Shown one piece after another: positions 20,561 through 29,047 of a DNA stretch of 64,000 nucleotides (position 1 is its first letter; each line of letters starts with the position of its first letter). A program made the translations under genes and the position numbers. The stretch is from HK1 sp965221725 (GTDB lineage: Bacteria; Pseudomonadota; Gammaproteobacteria; HK1). The stretch spans positions 1,116,001 through 1,180,000 of the forward strand of contig OZ244909.1 of NCBI GenBank assembly GCA_965221725.1, given 5' to 3'. Below the pieces are notes generated by a model. That model had not been told where the DNA came from. It saw only the letters and a list, made by a program, of their open reading frames with translations, and did not search any database.

Positions 20561-21150
20561 GGCAGCTCCATCGGGTGAGAGCCGGGGATGCGCATGGTAG
20601 TCGCCACCCTCGTCCGATTCACGGCCGGCGGCGAACACCACCGTTCCCGTCAGGCCGGAACCGGTTCCTGAAATTACCCGCAGTGAACGCTCCGCAGATC
20701 GACATCTCGTCGCAAGCGCGCTGTGCAACGGGCTCTCGTCAGCCTCTCGTGGCGTCGCCGAGAATAGCGGACACGACCCGTCGACGGCCGACGCATCGTA
20801 GGGACTCCTCGCGCCGCCGCATGAAGTGACTCCGCCGCCGCCCGTCGCAGGTCGAAGTCGCACCCCGGCCGCGCCCATCGCCTACAAGCGCCGTGCCTCA
20901 GTGCCATGGTGCGACTGCCCGCCGCCGTGCATCCTGCCCCCTCGCACTCGCCGCCCGCGGACAGCCATGACCTGATATGGCCGCCGCGGTGCCGCCAACA
21001 CGCCGTACCGCTGTGGTACTGCCGTCCACACCACTGCCCACGCCATTACTTGGGACCGGAACATGCCCGTGGTACCGTCATTCGCGACAGTCAACCTTCT
21101 GGCCGCGATGCCGTCGCGGCCACCGGCCCGCCAGTCCGGGAGTCCTGCCG
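20561..21150. other. Intergenic region, no gene recognised
   Basis: This 590-bp divergent gap carries no protein-like frame in either strand; the frame of the Uma2 gene is open back to 20977 but the extra residues are unlike the family. No repeat, hairpin or promoter stands out. Confidence 0.3.
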
Positions 21151-21957
21151 ATGCAAACACCCATCGCGCCCTCCGCCGATGCCGCCGGCGTTCGCGTCGC
21201 CGACACTTCTGTCCCCCCTGTCGCCGCCCCCCCGCCCGCGGTTGACTACCCGAGCTCGGACGGCAAACCGTTGGCCGAGAACGACCCCCAGCTCCACGCC
21301 ATTCTCTACGCGGTGGGGGCACTGCGGGTGTACTACGCAGACCGCCCGGACGTGTACGTCTCGGGCGACCTGCTCGTCTACTACGAAGAAGGCAATCCGC
21401 GGGTGTCGGTGGCACCGGATGCGTTCGTGGTGTTCGGGGTCGAAGACCGGATACGGATGAACTACAAGGTGTGGGAAGAGGGCAAGGGGCCGGACTTCGT
21501 GCTGGAGGTGGCGTCGCCGAGCACGTGGCGTGAGGATGTGGGGAAGAAGCCGGGCATCTACGCGGGTCTCGGAGTCCGCGAATACTTCCTGTTCGACCCG
21601 ATGGGAGCGCACTACACGCCGCGGCTGCAGGGGTATCGGATGGCAGGCGGAGCGTACGAGCGGCTGACGGCGGTGGAGTCCATCGACCGGACGCTCGCGC
21701 TGCGGAGCGAGGTGCTGGAGCTCGACCTGCGCACCCAGGGCGAGGAGATCCGCTTTCACGACCCGGCGACGGGGGAGAAACTGCTCAGCCACGGTGAGGA
21801 GGCCGCCGCCCACCGCGACGCCGAGGCGCGGGCCGCCGCCACCGAGGCGCGGGCCACCGACGCCGAAGCGCTGGCCGCCGCCGCCGAGGCGCGAGCCGCT
21901 GCCGCCGAAGCCCGTGTCGCGGAGCTGGAGTCGAGGCTCGGCGAGAAGGGCCACTGA
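21151..21957 (+). CDS. Uma2 family (DUF820) PD-(D/E)XK nuclease-fold protein
   Basis: A 268-residue protein. The core matches Uma2: PDAFVVFG (about 90), PDFVLEVASPSTWREDVGKK (about 113-132) and YAGLGVREYFLFDP, giving the Asp/Glu/Lys arrangement of the nuclease fold. The biochemical role of Uma2 proteins is unsettled; they are abundant in cyanobacteria and some proteobacteria. From about residue 212 the protein turns into an Ala/Glu/Arg heptad-like coiled coil built from repeats such as AEARAAA. ATG 21151 is chosen as the first methionine near the family start. Confidence 0.8.
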   Translation: MQTPIAPSADAAGVRVADTSVPPVAAPPPAVDYPSSDGKPLAENDPQLHAILYAVGALRVYYADRPDVYVSGDLLVYYEEGNPRVSVAPDAFVVFGVEDRIRMNYKVWEEGKGPDFVLEVASPSTWREDVGKKPGIYAGLGVREYFLFDPMGAHYTPRLQGYRMAGGAYERLTAVESIDRTLALRSEVLELDLRTQGEEIRFHDPATGEKLLSHGEEAAAHRDAEARAAATEARATDAEALAAAAEARAAAAEARVAELESRLGEKGH

Positions 21958-22332
21958 CCGATCCCGACCCGCGCGCCGGATTCGGCGCCGCGGAGCTGTC
22001 GGCTTGCGGGCGGGCGCCGGAGCAGCACCGCCGGCATCCCCGGCACTCGCTGGGGGCGAAGCGCCGATCTGATCCGGATGCCCACCGATTTCGCCCCGAT
22101 GTCGGGGCGTTGCGCAGGTCCAACGGTGTGGAACCCGCGTTCACCCCATCAACAGGGCCATGGCGGTTGTACCACCGGGGGCGCTGGCCATCCTCGAATC
22201 CGACGAACGATCCTCCACGGAAGTCAATCACCCACGGATCATCGGCCCGACTCCGGCCCGGCGTTCGCTTCGCCGCGGGAGCACTCACCCCCACTGGTCC
22301 GAAAATTTCCGGGCTGATCCGGAATTTCCGGG
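21958..22332. other. Intergenic region with repeat-like AAATTTCCGGG motifs
   Basis: This 375-bp convergent gap has no convincing gene. Near its right end two phrases, GAAAATTTCCGGGCTGATCC (22301-22320) and GGAATTTCCGGGTCAGATC (22321-22339), recall the right end of the dispersed repeat. The second runs into the 3' end of the EamA gene, and TTCCGGGTCAGATC occurs again at the 3' end of the HD gene near 55246. Confidence 0.35.
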
Positions 22333-23169
22333 TCAGATCATCGCCACCCCTGTCGCCACCAGGGCTGCGGCCGCGATCCGGCGCGGGCCCAGCGGTTCGC
22401 CGAGGAGCTTCACCCCGATGATCGCGGCGAAGAGCACGCTTGTCTCGCGCAGGGCCGAAACCGCTGCCATGGGCGCGACGGAGAGCGCCCACACCACGAG
22501 CCCGTAGGCGGTGAGCTGAAGCGCGCCCCCGGCCACGGACTTCCACGCTCGGGTGACGAGCCCGCGGGCGAACGCGACGCGGCGCAGCACCGCCGCCGCG
22601 AGCAGCATCGGCAGGCCGTCGAGGATCGCGAGCCACGCGACGTAGCTCAGCGCGTGGCCCGAAAGGCGCACGCCCATCCCGTCCGTAACCGTGTACCCGG
22701 CAATGAACAGCGCGGTGACGACCGCGAAGAACACGCCGCGACGATGCTCGTCGGCCCGCGCCGCGGCATCGCCGAAGGAGAGGCTCGCGATGCCGGCGCC
22801 GGCGATCGCCACCCCGGCCAGCGCCACCGGGCCCAGCCGCTCGCCGGCGAATGCGAACGCTCCTGCGGCCACGATCAGCGGGGACAGGCCGCGCGCGAGC
22901 GGATAGACCTTGCTCAGATCCCCGAAGCGGTAGGCCGAGAGGAGAAACGTGTAGTAGCCGACGTGCAGGACCGCGGAGGCGGCCAGGTACGGCCAGCTCG
23001 CGCGATCCGGGAGCGGCAGCACCAACACCACCGGGACGCAGAGCAGGAACCGTACCGCGTTGACCGCACCGAGGGTGACGAGCCGGTCGTCATCGCTCTT
23101 GACCAGCGCGTTCCACGCCGCGTGGGCAAGCGCCGCGACCAGAACGATCGTCGCGATTTCGACGGACAT
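22333..23169 (-). CDS. EamA/DMT family transporter
   Basis: A 278-residue inner-membrane protein with about ten hydrophobic segments in two EamA repeats. The first repeat has HAAWNALVKS near residue 15, typical of this branch; the second begins near residue 145. Members export small metabolites or move sugars and amino acids; the substrate cannot be told. ATG 23169 (MSVEIATIVLVAAL) gives the normal N-in start directly before helix 1, and GAGGGTGGAGCG precedes it. It is not in an operon. Confidence 0.85.
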   Translation of the reverse strand: MSVEIATIVLVAALAHAAWNALVKSDDDRLVTLGAVNAVRFLLCVPVVLVLPLPDRASWPYLAASAVLHVGYYTFLLSAYRFGDLSKVYPLARGLSPLIVAAGAFAFAGERLGPVALAGVAIAGAGIASLSFGDAAARADEHRRGVFFAVVTALFIAGYTVTDGMGVRLSGHALSYVAWLAILDGLPMLLAAAVLRRVAFARGLVTRAWKSVAGGALQLTAYGLVVWALSVAPMAAVSALRETSVLFAAIIGVKLLGEPLGPRRIAAAALVATGVAMI

Positions 23170-23198
23170 CGCTCCACCCTCGCCGCTTCCCCGTCCAC

Positions 23199-23374
23199 CG
23201 CGCACCTGGAGGCTTGCACCCCCGGCCGGCGAACCACCCTGCGCGGCAACGCTCACGCGAGAATCGGCGAATCTCCCCTACTTTCGCCGACTCTCCGGGC
23301 GCCGCGCACCTGGAGGCTCGTACCCCCGGCCGGCGAGCGGCCCTCTGTGGCAACGCTCGCGACGGGAATCGGCG
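23199..23374. repeat. Direct repeat, two copies of about 72 bp at 104-bp spacing
   Basis: Copy 1 starts at 23199 and copy 2 at 23303, both with CGCGCACCTGGAGGCT; they share CCCCCGGCCGGCGA, GGCAACGCTC and AATCGGCG. They lie in the 332-bp gap upstream of the EamA gene and downstream of the dehydrogenase. No gene is seen in the gap. Confidence 0.75.
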
Positions 23375-23501
23375 CTCCTTGCTTTCCGTCTCTGCGCGCC
23401 AGGGACCCTGGCCAGAAGAACTTTTCCGCTCAAGGCGCCGGTATCCCCGGTCTGGAAGGGGATTGAGGTCGATGAGGGAGAAAATCGACTTCGGCCGGGG
23501 C

Positions 23502-24563
23502 CTACTCCACCGCGGCCGCGATCCGCGCGCCCAGGGCTTGCGTCGTCGCACGGCCGCCCATGTCGGGGGTGAGCGCGGCCGGGTCCGCGAGCACCGTCTC
23601 GATCGCGCGCTCGATGGCCCGCGCCGCGTCCGGGTGGCCGAGGTGCTCCAGCATCATCGCGCCCGACCAGATCTGACCGATGGGGTTGGCGATACCCCGC
23701 CCGGCGATGTCCGGAGCGGACCCGTGCACAGGCTCGAACATCGACGGGAACTCCCGCTCCGGGTTGATGTTCGCCGACGGCGCGATGCCGATGGTGCCCG
23801 CCACCGCCGGCCCGAGATCGGAGAGGATGTCGCCGAAGAGGTTGCTGCCCACCACCACGTCGAACCAGTCCGGATGCAGGACGAAGTGCGCGGCCAGGAT
23901 GTCGATGTGGTACTGGTCGGTGCGGATGTCGGGGTATTCGGAGGCGACCGCGGCGAAGCGCTCGTCCCAGTAGGGCATGGTGTGCTTGATACCGTTCGAC
24001 TTCGTGGCCGAGGTCAGGTGCCGGGCCGCGCGCCGCGATGCAAGCTCGAACGCGTAGCGGATGATGCGGTCGGTGCCGCGCCGAGTGAACACGCTCTCCT
24101 GCGTCACCATCTCGTGCGCGGTGCCGCCGTAGATGCGCCCGCCGATGTCCGAGTATTCGCCCTCGTTGTTCTCGCGCACCACCAGGAAGTCGATGTCCGC
24201 CGCGCTGCGGTCGCGCAGCGGAGACTGCACGCCCTGAAGGAGCCGCACGGGTCGGAGGTTGACGTACTGCCCGAACTCGCGGCGGATGGGAATCAGCAGG
24301 CCCCACAGGGAGACGTGGTCAGGGACCCCGGGAAACCCCACCGCACCGAGGAAGATGGCATCGTGCGCGCGGATGGTTTCGAGCCCGTCCTCGGGCATCA
24401 TCCGGCCGGTCTTCGCGTAGACCTCGCAGCTCCAGGGGAGCTCGTCGAACTCGAACGCGACGCCGTACCGCGCGCCCGCCGCCTCCAGCACCCGAATCCC
24501 CTCCGGCACCACCTCCCTGCCGATCCCGTCGCCGGGGATCACCGCGATGCGGTAGCTCATCAT
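23502..24563 (-). CDS. Tartrate dehydrogenase-like NAD-dependent hydroxyacid dehydrogenase (decarboxylating)
   Basis: A 353-residue member of the isocitrate/isopropylmalate dehydrogenase family. IAVIPGDGIGREV at the N-terminus, metal-binding SNLFGDILSDLG (about 247) and the cofactor region VHGSAPDIAGRGIANP (about 284-300) are all present. LWGLLIPIRREFGQYVNLRP and RENNEGEYSDIGGR fit the tartrate dehydrogenase/decarboxylase (TtuC) branch, which acts on tartrate and D-malate. Start at the first of two ATGs (24563), preceded by GGAAAGAAA. It diverges from a DUF1611 gene; the shared control region suggests linked roles in small-molecule catabolism. Confidence 0.85.
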   Translation of the reverse strand: MMSYRIAVIPGDGIGREVVPEGIRVLEAAGARYGVAFEFDELPWSCEVYAKTGRMMPEDGLETIRAHDAIFLGAVGFPGVPDHVSLWGLLIPIRREFGQYVNLRPVRLLQGVQSPLRDRSAADIDFLVVRENNEGEYSDIGGRIYGGTAHEMVTQESVFTRRGTDRIIRYAFELASRRAARHLTSATKSNGIKHTMPYWDERFAAVASEYPDIRTDQYHIDILAAHFVLHPDWFDVVVGSNLFGDILSDLGPAVAGTIGIAPSANINPEREFPSMFEPVHGSAPDIAGRGIANPIGQIWSGAMMLEHLGHPDAARAIERAIETVLADPAALTPDMGGRATTQALGARIAAAVE

Positions 24564-24906
24564 GGTTTCTTTCCGTGCAATGCGCGTCGATGTGCGCCCC
24601 GGCGCCCGATGCGCAGGCGCCCCGACCGGAGCGGCGCGGATGGTAGCACGCACCACCGGAGCCACCCTGCCGTACCCCGGGCGCCGTACCCCGGGCGCCG
24701 TAACCCGATCGCGGTAACCCGATCGCGGCCTCCTCGCGGCGTGAATCGCCGGCCGGGAATCGCGCCACGACAGCGGTAATCCGGACAGGGTTGCGATACG
24801 CTCCCGCGCTCCGCCGAGATTCTCGGGGGTGCCCGCCGTTGGCGTCGAGGGAGACAAGAAGTCACCGGGCCACTTCGCTTCGCACTCGACCGTGGAGAGT
24901 CCAACG
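24564..24906. other. Divergent intergenic region with 14-bp tandem repeats
   Basis: The region holds two adjacent perfect copies of GCCGTACCCCGGGC (24669-24696) followed by two of GTAACCCGATCGCG (24700-24727), a four-unit array with drift between pairs. It lies between two divergent catabolic genes, so the array could bear on their control, but this is not shown. Confidence 0.5.
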
Positions 24907-25980
24907 ATGAAGGAGTCAGCGGTCGTTCTGGCCAACCACTTGTTCGACACCCCGAACGGGAAGACCGCCCATGGCCTCGTCCGGGGTTCCGACCGCTTCA
25001 CGGTGGTCGCGATCGTCGACCCCGATGTCGCCGGACGCGACGCGGGCGAGGTGCTTGATGGCCGGCCGGTGGGGATTCCCGTCGTCGCGGACCTCGACGA
25101 GGCGATGGCGCTCGAAGGCCCGGCACCGAAGTGGTGCATCGTGGGCGTCGCGACCCACGGCGGGCGGCTCCTGCCCGAGCTGCACACCCTGATCCTGGAC
25201 GCGGTGGACAAGGGGCTCGGCATCGTCAACGGCCTGCACGACACCACCGCCGACGACGCGGAGGTTGCGGCCGCGGCGCGGGGACGCGGGGTGGAGCTGA
25301 TCGATCTCCGCCGCCCGCAGCCCCGGCACGCGCTGCATTTCTGGGAAGGCGACATCTACCGCGTGCGCGCCCCTCGCCTCGCGGTGCTCGGCACCGACTG
25401 CGCACTCGGCAAGCGCACCACCACGCGGCTCATCGTGGAGGCGATGAACCGGGCCGGGGTGCGTACCGAGATGATCCACACCGGCCAGACCGGCTGGATG
25501 CAGGGCGCACGCTACGGGATCGTGTTCGATTCCATCGTCAACGACTTCGTATGCGGCGAACTGGAGCACGCGATCGTGCGCTGCGACCGGGAAGTGGAGC
25601 CGGACCTGATGGTGATCGAGGGGCAGTCATCGCTGCGCAACCCGAGCGGCCCCTGCGGGGCGGAGATGCTGCTCTCGGCCGCCGCCCGGGGGGTAGTACT
25701 GCAACACGCACCGGGACGCGAATTCTTCGAGGGGTACGAATCGATGGGCCTGCGGATTCCATCGCTCGAATCCGAAATCGATCTGATCCGACTCTACGGC
25801 TCCGAAACGATCGCGGTCACCCTCAGCTCGAAGGGCTGCACCCCGGACGAACTCGACCGCTCCCGCGCCGAGTACCGCACGACACTCGGCATTCCCGTGG
25901 TCGAACCCCTCACCGAGGGAGTCGAGGCGCTGGTGCCGACGATCCGCGCCTTCGTCGAACGCGAACGCCGCGCGAGCTGA
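24907..25980 (+). CDS. DUF1611 family protein (DgcN-like)
   Basis: A 357-residue protein with an N-terminal Rossmann-like half (ANHLFDTPNGKTAHGLVR) and a C-terminal P-loop half with GTDCALGKRTTT (about residue 160), then TGQTGWMQGARYG and VIEGQSSLRNPSG. Members of DUF1611 include DgcN, an N-acetyltransferase-like enzyme of D-glutamate use; others are only described as ATP-binding. ATG 24907 has GGAGA seven bases upstream. It diverges from the tartrate dehydrogenase-like gene. No DgcA-type racemase lies next to it, so the D-glutamate role is uncertain. Confidence 0.8.
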   Translation: MKESAVVLANHLFDTPNGKTAHGLVRGSDRFTVVAIVDPDVAGRDAGEVLDGRPVGIPVVADLDEAMALEGPAPKWCIVGVATHGGRLLPELHTLILDAVDKGLGIVNGLHDTTADDAEVAAAARGRGVELIDLRRPQPRHALHFWEGDIYRVRAPRLAVLGTDCALGKRTTTRLIVEAMNRAGVRTEMIHTGQTGWMQGARYGIVFDSIVNDFVCGELEHAIVRCDREVEPDLMVIEGQSSLRNPSGPCGAEMLLSAAARGVVLQHAPGREFFEGYESMGLRIPSLESEIDLIRLYGSETIAVTLSSKGCTPDELDRSRAEYRTTLGIPVVEPLTEGVEALVPTIRAFVERERRAS

Positions 25981-26085
25981 CCCGTGGTCGCACTGCAAAA
26001 TCATACAAGGCTTGCGCAGCAGGCCGGAGCCCGACAAGAGTTGCCTCGCAGGCCGGAGCTTGGCTATCTCCGCGCTCTCCTCGCT

Positions 26086-26109
26086 TCATGAATCGGTGAA
26101 ATTTCCGGG
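26086..26109. repeat. Dispersed repeat, single right end
   Basis: CATGAATCGGTGAAATTTCCGG here is the right end of the family seen at 8871, 16739 and 63106. No matching left end lies nearby. Just before it the phrase GCAGGCCGGAGC occurs twice (about 26023 and 26048). Confidence 0.6.
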
Positions 26110-26178
26110 ATAGCGAACCAGTCTCGAACCGGGCGTCGAATCCGCCGGCGGTCTGCCGCCTCCAGCCTGCGGGGAGGT

Positions 26179-26436
26179 GGCCCCGGCGCGATGGGAGACA
26201 CGCCGGGGCCGGTGCAATCACCACCAGGTGTCAGTCATCACGACGCCCGCCCGCAGGGGCAACCGGCGGTCGCTCCTGCATGGCGATGCAATCACCACCG
26301 GGTGTCGGTCATGATGACGCCTCTCCCATGAGGTCCGAGGCCGCCGAAGCGGCGAGAGAAGGGGGGAGCGGTGTCGGTCGGAGTCGTCCCGAGGGGATCA
26401 CCTGAGACATCCCCGCGAAACACCGACACCGCTCCC
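26179..26436. repeat. Cluster of hairpins and a direct repeat
   Basis: Three structures lie together in the roughly 460-bp gap after the DUF1611 gene. GGCCCCGGCG / CGCCGGGGCC (26179-26188, 26201-26210) is a perfect 10-bp hairpin. A direct repeat TGCAATCACCACC(A/G)GGTGTC follows at 26213 and 26287. GGGAGCGGTGTCGGT (26364-26378) pairs perfectly with ACCGACACCGCTCCC (26422-26436) across a 43-base loop, immediately past the end of the degraded gene. The last could terminate that gene; none has a T-run. Confidence 0.6.
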
Positions 26437-26439
26437 GGT

Positions 26440-26919
26440 TCAGGTTTCGCGCGCGGCTCGCGAGTGACCGCCACCGACAGCGGCACTGCCGAAAACCTTG
26501 TCTACATCCCTATCAGCGGTGAGCTGACCCGTGACAGGGACGCGCAGTGTCGCCGCGCGGCCGGCAACCGTGAAGTGAAGCACCATATCGCCGTCCGCGC
26601 TCCACTCCATGCGCTCGGCTTTCTCACTTGTCTCGTAGCGACCGCCGCCCGCGATTTGGACAGGTGTATCCCCGAATCCCCCATCGAACCTCCTCCGTGG
26701 CGCTGTAGGTGAAAAGACTCAACCGGCCGGGCGCCAGCGGAACATCGAACTCGATCCTGTCAGATTCAAATTGGTTGCTTCCACGCGACCGTCTTCGCCG
26801 TGGAAGGAAAACCCGGCAATACCTTGGTGTGAGATAAAAGCGCCTTGGACTTGCGATCCGGGATTATTCGCCCGCTTGGAAAGGAAAACGGGGCATGTTG
26901 CAGGCACTCGCCACCGCAC
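26440..26919 (-). pseudogene. Degraded gene of unknown function (two compensating frameshifts)
   Basis: Three overlapping stretches in two frames read as one sensible protein. The first ends GFSFHGEDGRVEATNLN; the second, shifted, gives SDRIEFDVPLAPGRLSLFTY then SATEEVR; the third, back in the first frame after an in-frame stop, gives FDGGFGDTPVQIAGG, GRYETSEKAERMEWSADGD and VTGQLTADRDVDKVFGSAA, ending at 26440. The pattern of short beta-strand-like phrases suggests an extracytoplasmic beta-rich protein. No family is recognised. Either it is decayed or two base errors are present. Confidence 0.5.
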
Positions 26920-27000
26920 CCATACTCGTCATCGGAACGGGCACCACCCGTGATGCGGGCAAAGCGGGCAGGTGGCTGACGACGAGCATCGAGACCGATC

Positions 27001-28341
27001 ATGCGCCTGATCCCGCGATGGTCCTCGCAATCGCCGACAAGCCGTGATGCTGCGCCCCTGCCGGGGCGGGTGCGAGACGCGATCCGGCGCCAGCAGGAGT
27101 CGAGCGAGATCGCGATCGGCTGGATTCAGCTCTCGATCGTGGTGACGTTCACGGTCCTGTATGCGCTCTCACCGAAGCCCTATACCGCAGAACCGGTGTT
27201 CGCGCCGGAGCCGTGGGTGCTTGGCGCGTACCTGCTCTTCACCCTCGTGCGCGTGGCCCTGGCCCACCAGCGCGCCCTGCCGGACTGGCTGCTCTACGTT
27301 TCGGTCATCGTCGACATGGTGCTGCTGCTCGTGCTTATCTGGAGCATCCACGTCAAGTACGGCCAGCCCGCATCGTTCTACCTCAAGGTGCCCACCCTGC
27401 TCTACGTCTTCATTTTCATCGCGCTGCGTGCCCTGCGCTTCGAGGCGCGGTACGTGCTGCTCGCGGGGGCGGTGGCCGCGCTCGGGTGGCTGGCGATGGT
27501 GTTCTATGCGGCCCGCATGGCGACCGACGACCCGATGATCACCCGCGACTATGTCGAGTACATGACCTCGAACAGCATCCTGCTCGGCGCGGAGTTCGAC
27601 AAGGTGATCTCGGTGCTGATCGTGACCGGAATTCTGGCCATCGCCATCACCCGCGCGCGGAACCTGCTCGTCCGCTCGGTGGTCGAGAGCACTGCGGCGG
27701 AGGAACTCTCCCTGTTCGTGCCGAGCGAGGTGGCGGCGCAGGTCAAGACCTCGGAGAAGCGCATCGAGGCGGGGGCAGGCGATGTCCGGGAGACCACCAT
27801 CTTCTTCAGCGATCTTCAGGGGTTCACCACCATCAGCGAGGGTATGACGCCGGTCGAGCTGATCGCCACCCTGAACGAGTACTTCGCAGCGGTCACCGAA
27901 CCGATCGTCCGCCACGGCGGGGCCATCAACCAGTACCAGGGCGACGCCATCCTGGCCACCTTCAACCTTCCCAGCGCGGTGGAGGACCACGCCGCGAACG
28001 CGGTGCGGGCCGCGGTCGAGATCCAGCGCATCCTCGCCGAGCGCACCTTCGGGGCGGGCCTGCGGCTCACCTCGCGGGTCGGGATCAATACCGGGGTCGT
28101 GGTCGGCGGGCTGGTCGGCGCGCAGGACCGGCTCGGCTACACCGTGCACGGCGACGACGTGAACCTCGCGGCCCGGCTCGAAGCACTGAACAAGGAGCAC
28201 GGCACGCGGATCATCGTCTCCGAACGCACCCGCGCCCTCGCCGGCCCCGACCGCTTCCCGTTCGAAGCGCTGGGAACGGTCACCGTCCGGGGACGCAGCC
28301 AGCCGGTGACCATCTACCGGGTGGATGTTGCGGAAACCTGA
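27001..28341 (+). CDS. Class III adenylate/guanylate cyclase, membrane-bound
   Basis: A 446-residue protein. Residues 40-230 hold about six membrane segments; the cyclase domain occupies about 255-440. FFSDLQGFT supplies the first metal aspartate, GDAILATF the second, and GDDVNLAARLE the transition-state Asn and Arg. The usual substrate-selecting lysine is replaced: the motif reads GGAINQYQGDA rather than GGxIDKxxGD. It should make a cyclic nucleotide, but base specificity is open. The ATG at 27001 has no strong ribosome site. A cyclic-nucleotide-binding protein occurs 28 kb away; any link is speculative. Confidence 0.88.
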   Translation: MRLIPRWSSQSPTSRDAAPLPGRVRDAIRRQQESSEIAIGWIQLSIVVTFTVLYALSPKPYTAEPVFAPEPWVLGAYLLFTLVRVALAHQRALPDWLLYVSVIVDMVLLLVLIWSIHVKYGQPASFYLKVPTLLYVFIFIALRALRFEARYVLLAGAVAALGWLAMVFYAARMATDDPMITRDYVEYMTSNSILLGAEFDKVISVLIVTGILAIAITRARNLLVRSVVESTAAEELSLFVPSEVAAQVKTSEKRIEAGAGDVRETTIFFSDLQGFTTISEGMTPVELIATLNEYFAAVTEPIVRHGGAINQYQGDAILATFNLPSAVEDHAANAVRAAVEIQRILAERTFGAGLRLTSRVGINTGVVVGGLVGAQDRLGYTVHGDDVNLAARLEALNKEHGTRIIVSERTRALAGPDRFPFEALGTVTVRGRSQPVTIYRVDVAET

Positions 28342-28642
28342 GCGGCGCGGCCGATTCAGGCGCCTTGTCAGGCGCGGCTCCACACGACACCGGAACGCGG
28401 GAGACCGGCGCGGGCACCGGCGAAACGCGGACGGCCCGACCGCGCCACCGCTTGCAGGAGAAATCGGCGAGGCCGGGCCCGCGATTTTCGGTACTGCGTC
28501 TATTTCGCTTTCCCCCTACCAGCCCCGCTTCACACGCCGCTGACAGGCCGGTGCAGGCCGGTACGGCGGGCGTCGTGGCAGGGGAAGGGCCGGGGAACGG
28601 GGCGCGATCTTCGGAGGGGGCAGGCGGGCGCGAACCCCGCCC
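28342..28642. other. Intergenic region, no gene recognised
   Basis: This gap of about 300 bp lies between the cyclase stop and the pgk-derived repeat. It has no protein-like frame. A small GCGCC/GGCGC hairpin follows the cyclase stop at about 28360-28376 and is too weak to call a terminator. Confidence 0.3.
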
Positions 28643-28741
28643 GGCGGCAGCCGCGTCGTTCAGCCGCCGGCGCGGGCTTCGAGCGCCGCGATGGCGGGGA
28701 GGGTCTTCCCTTCGAGGAATTCGAGGAAAGCGCCGCCGCCG
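28643..28741. repeat. Duplicated 3' end of pgk, copy 1
   Basis: These 99 bases match 30950-31048, the last 82 bases of pgk plus 17 bases beyond its stop, with about four mismatches. On the minus strand they encode GGGAFLEFLEGKTLPAIAAL then EARAGG and a stop. The rest of pgk is absent here. Together with copy 2 it bounds the block holding the antitoxin, the IS and the low-GC ORF. Confidence 0.9.
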
Positions 28742-28789
28742 ACCGCCGCTGCGGTGTTGATTTCCGGTGCGGTGCGGACGAGGAGCGGG

Positions 28790-29047
28790 ATGACCATGAC
28801 GCGACGCGTGAACGTCGGAGAGGCCAAGACCCACCTGTCGGCGCTGCTGGCCGAGGTGGAAGCAGGCGAAGATCTGGTGATCCGGCGGGGCGCGACGCCG
28901 GTTGCCCATGTGACGCGGGCCACCGGTGCGGACGAGCGTGCCGCACTCAGCGCGACGCTGCGACGTGAGCGGGCGAAGCAGAAGGCGGTAACCACCTCCG
29001 AGATTCTGTCCTGGCGCCACGAGGGACACCAGGGTGACCGCATATAA
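28790..29047 (+). CDS. Type II antitoxin, Phd/YefM-like, toxin lost
   Basis: An 85-residue antitoxin. RRVNVGEAKTHLSALLAEVE then GEDLVIRRGATPVAHVT is the Phd/YefM DNA-binding domain, and the tail contains TTSEILSWRHEGHQ, typical of antitoxins paired with PIN (VapC-like) toxins. AGGAG precedes two close ATGs (28790, 28796). In such pairs the toxin start overlaps the antitoxin end; here a GTG at 29034 would begin one (VTAYKV), but the sequence runs into the end of the insertion element within a few codons. The toxin therefore appears to have been removed by the IS. The final antitoxin residues may also be altered. Confidence 0.78.
   Translation: MTMTRRVNVGEAKTHLSALLAEVEAGEDLVIRRGATPVAHVTRATGADERAALSATLRRERAKQKAVTTSEILSWRHEGHQGDRI

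Noticed and set aside
21958..22260. A minus-strand frame with phrases such as VIDFRGGSFVGFEDGQRP
   Set aside because: It briefly suggested a formylglycine-generating-enzyme C-terminus, but the pattern does not continue and no motif is complete.
26000..26110. Possible CRISPR-like repeats from the doubled GCAGGCCGGAGC
   Set aside because: There are only two copies at irregular spacing with no spacers or cas genes.
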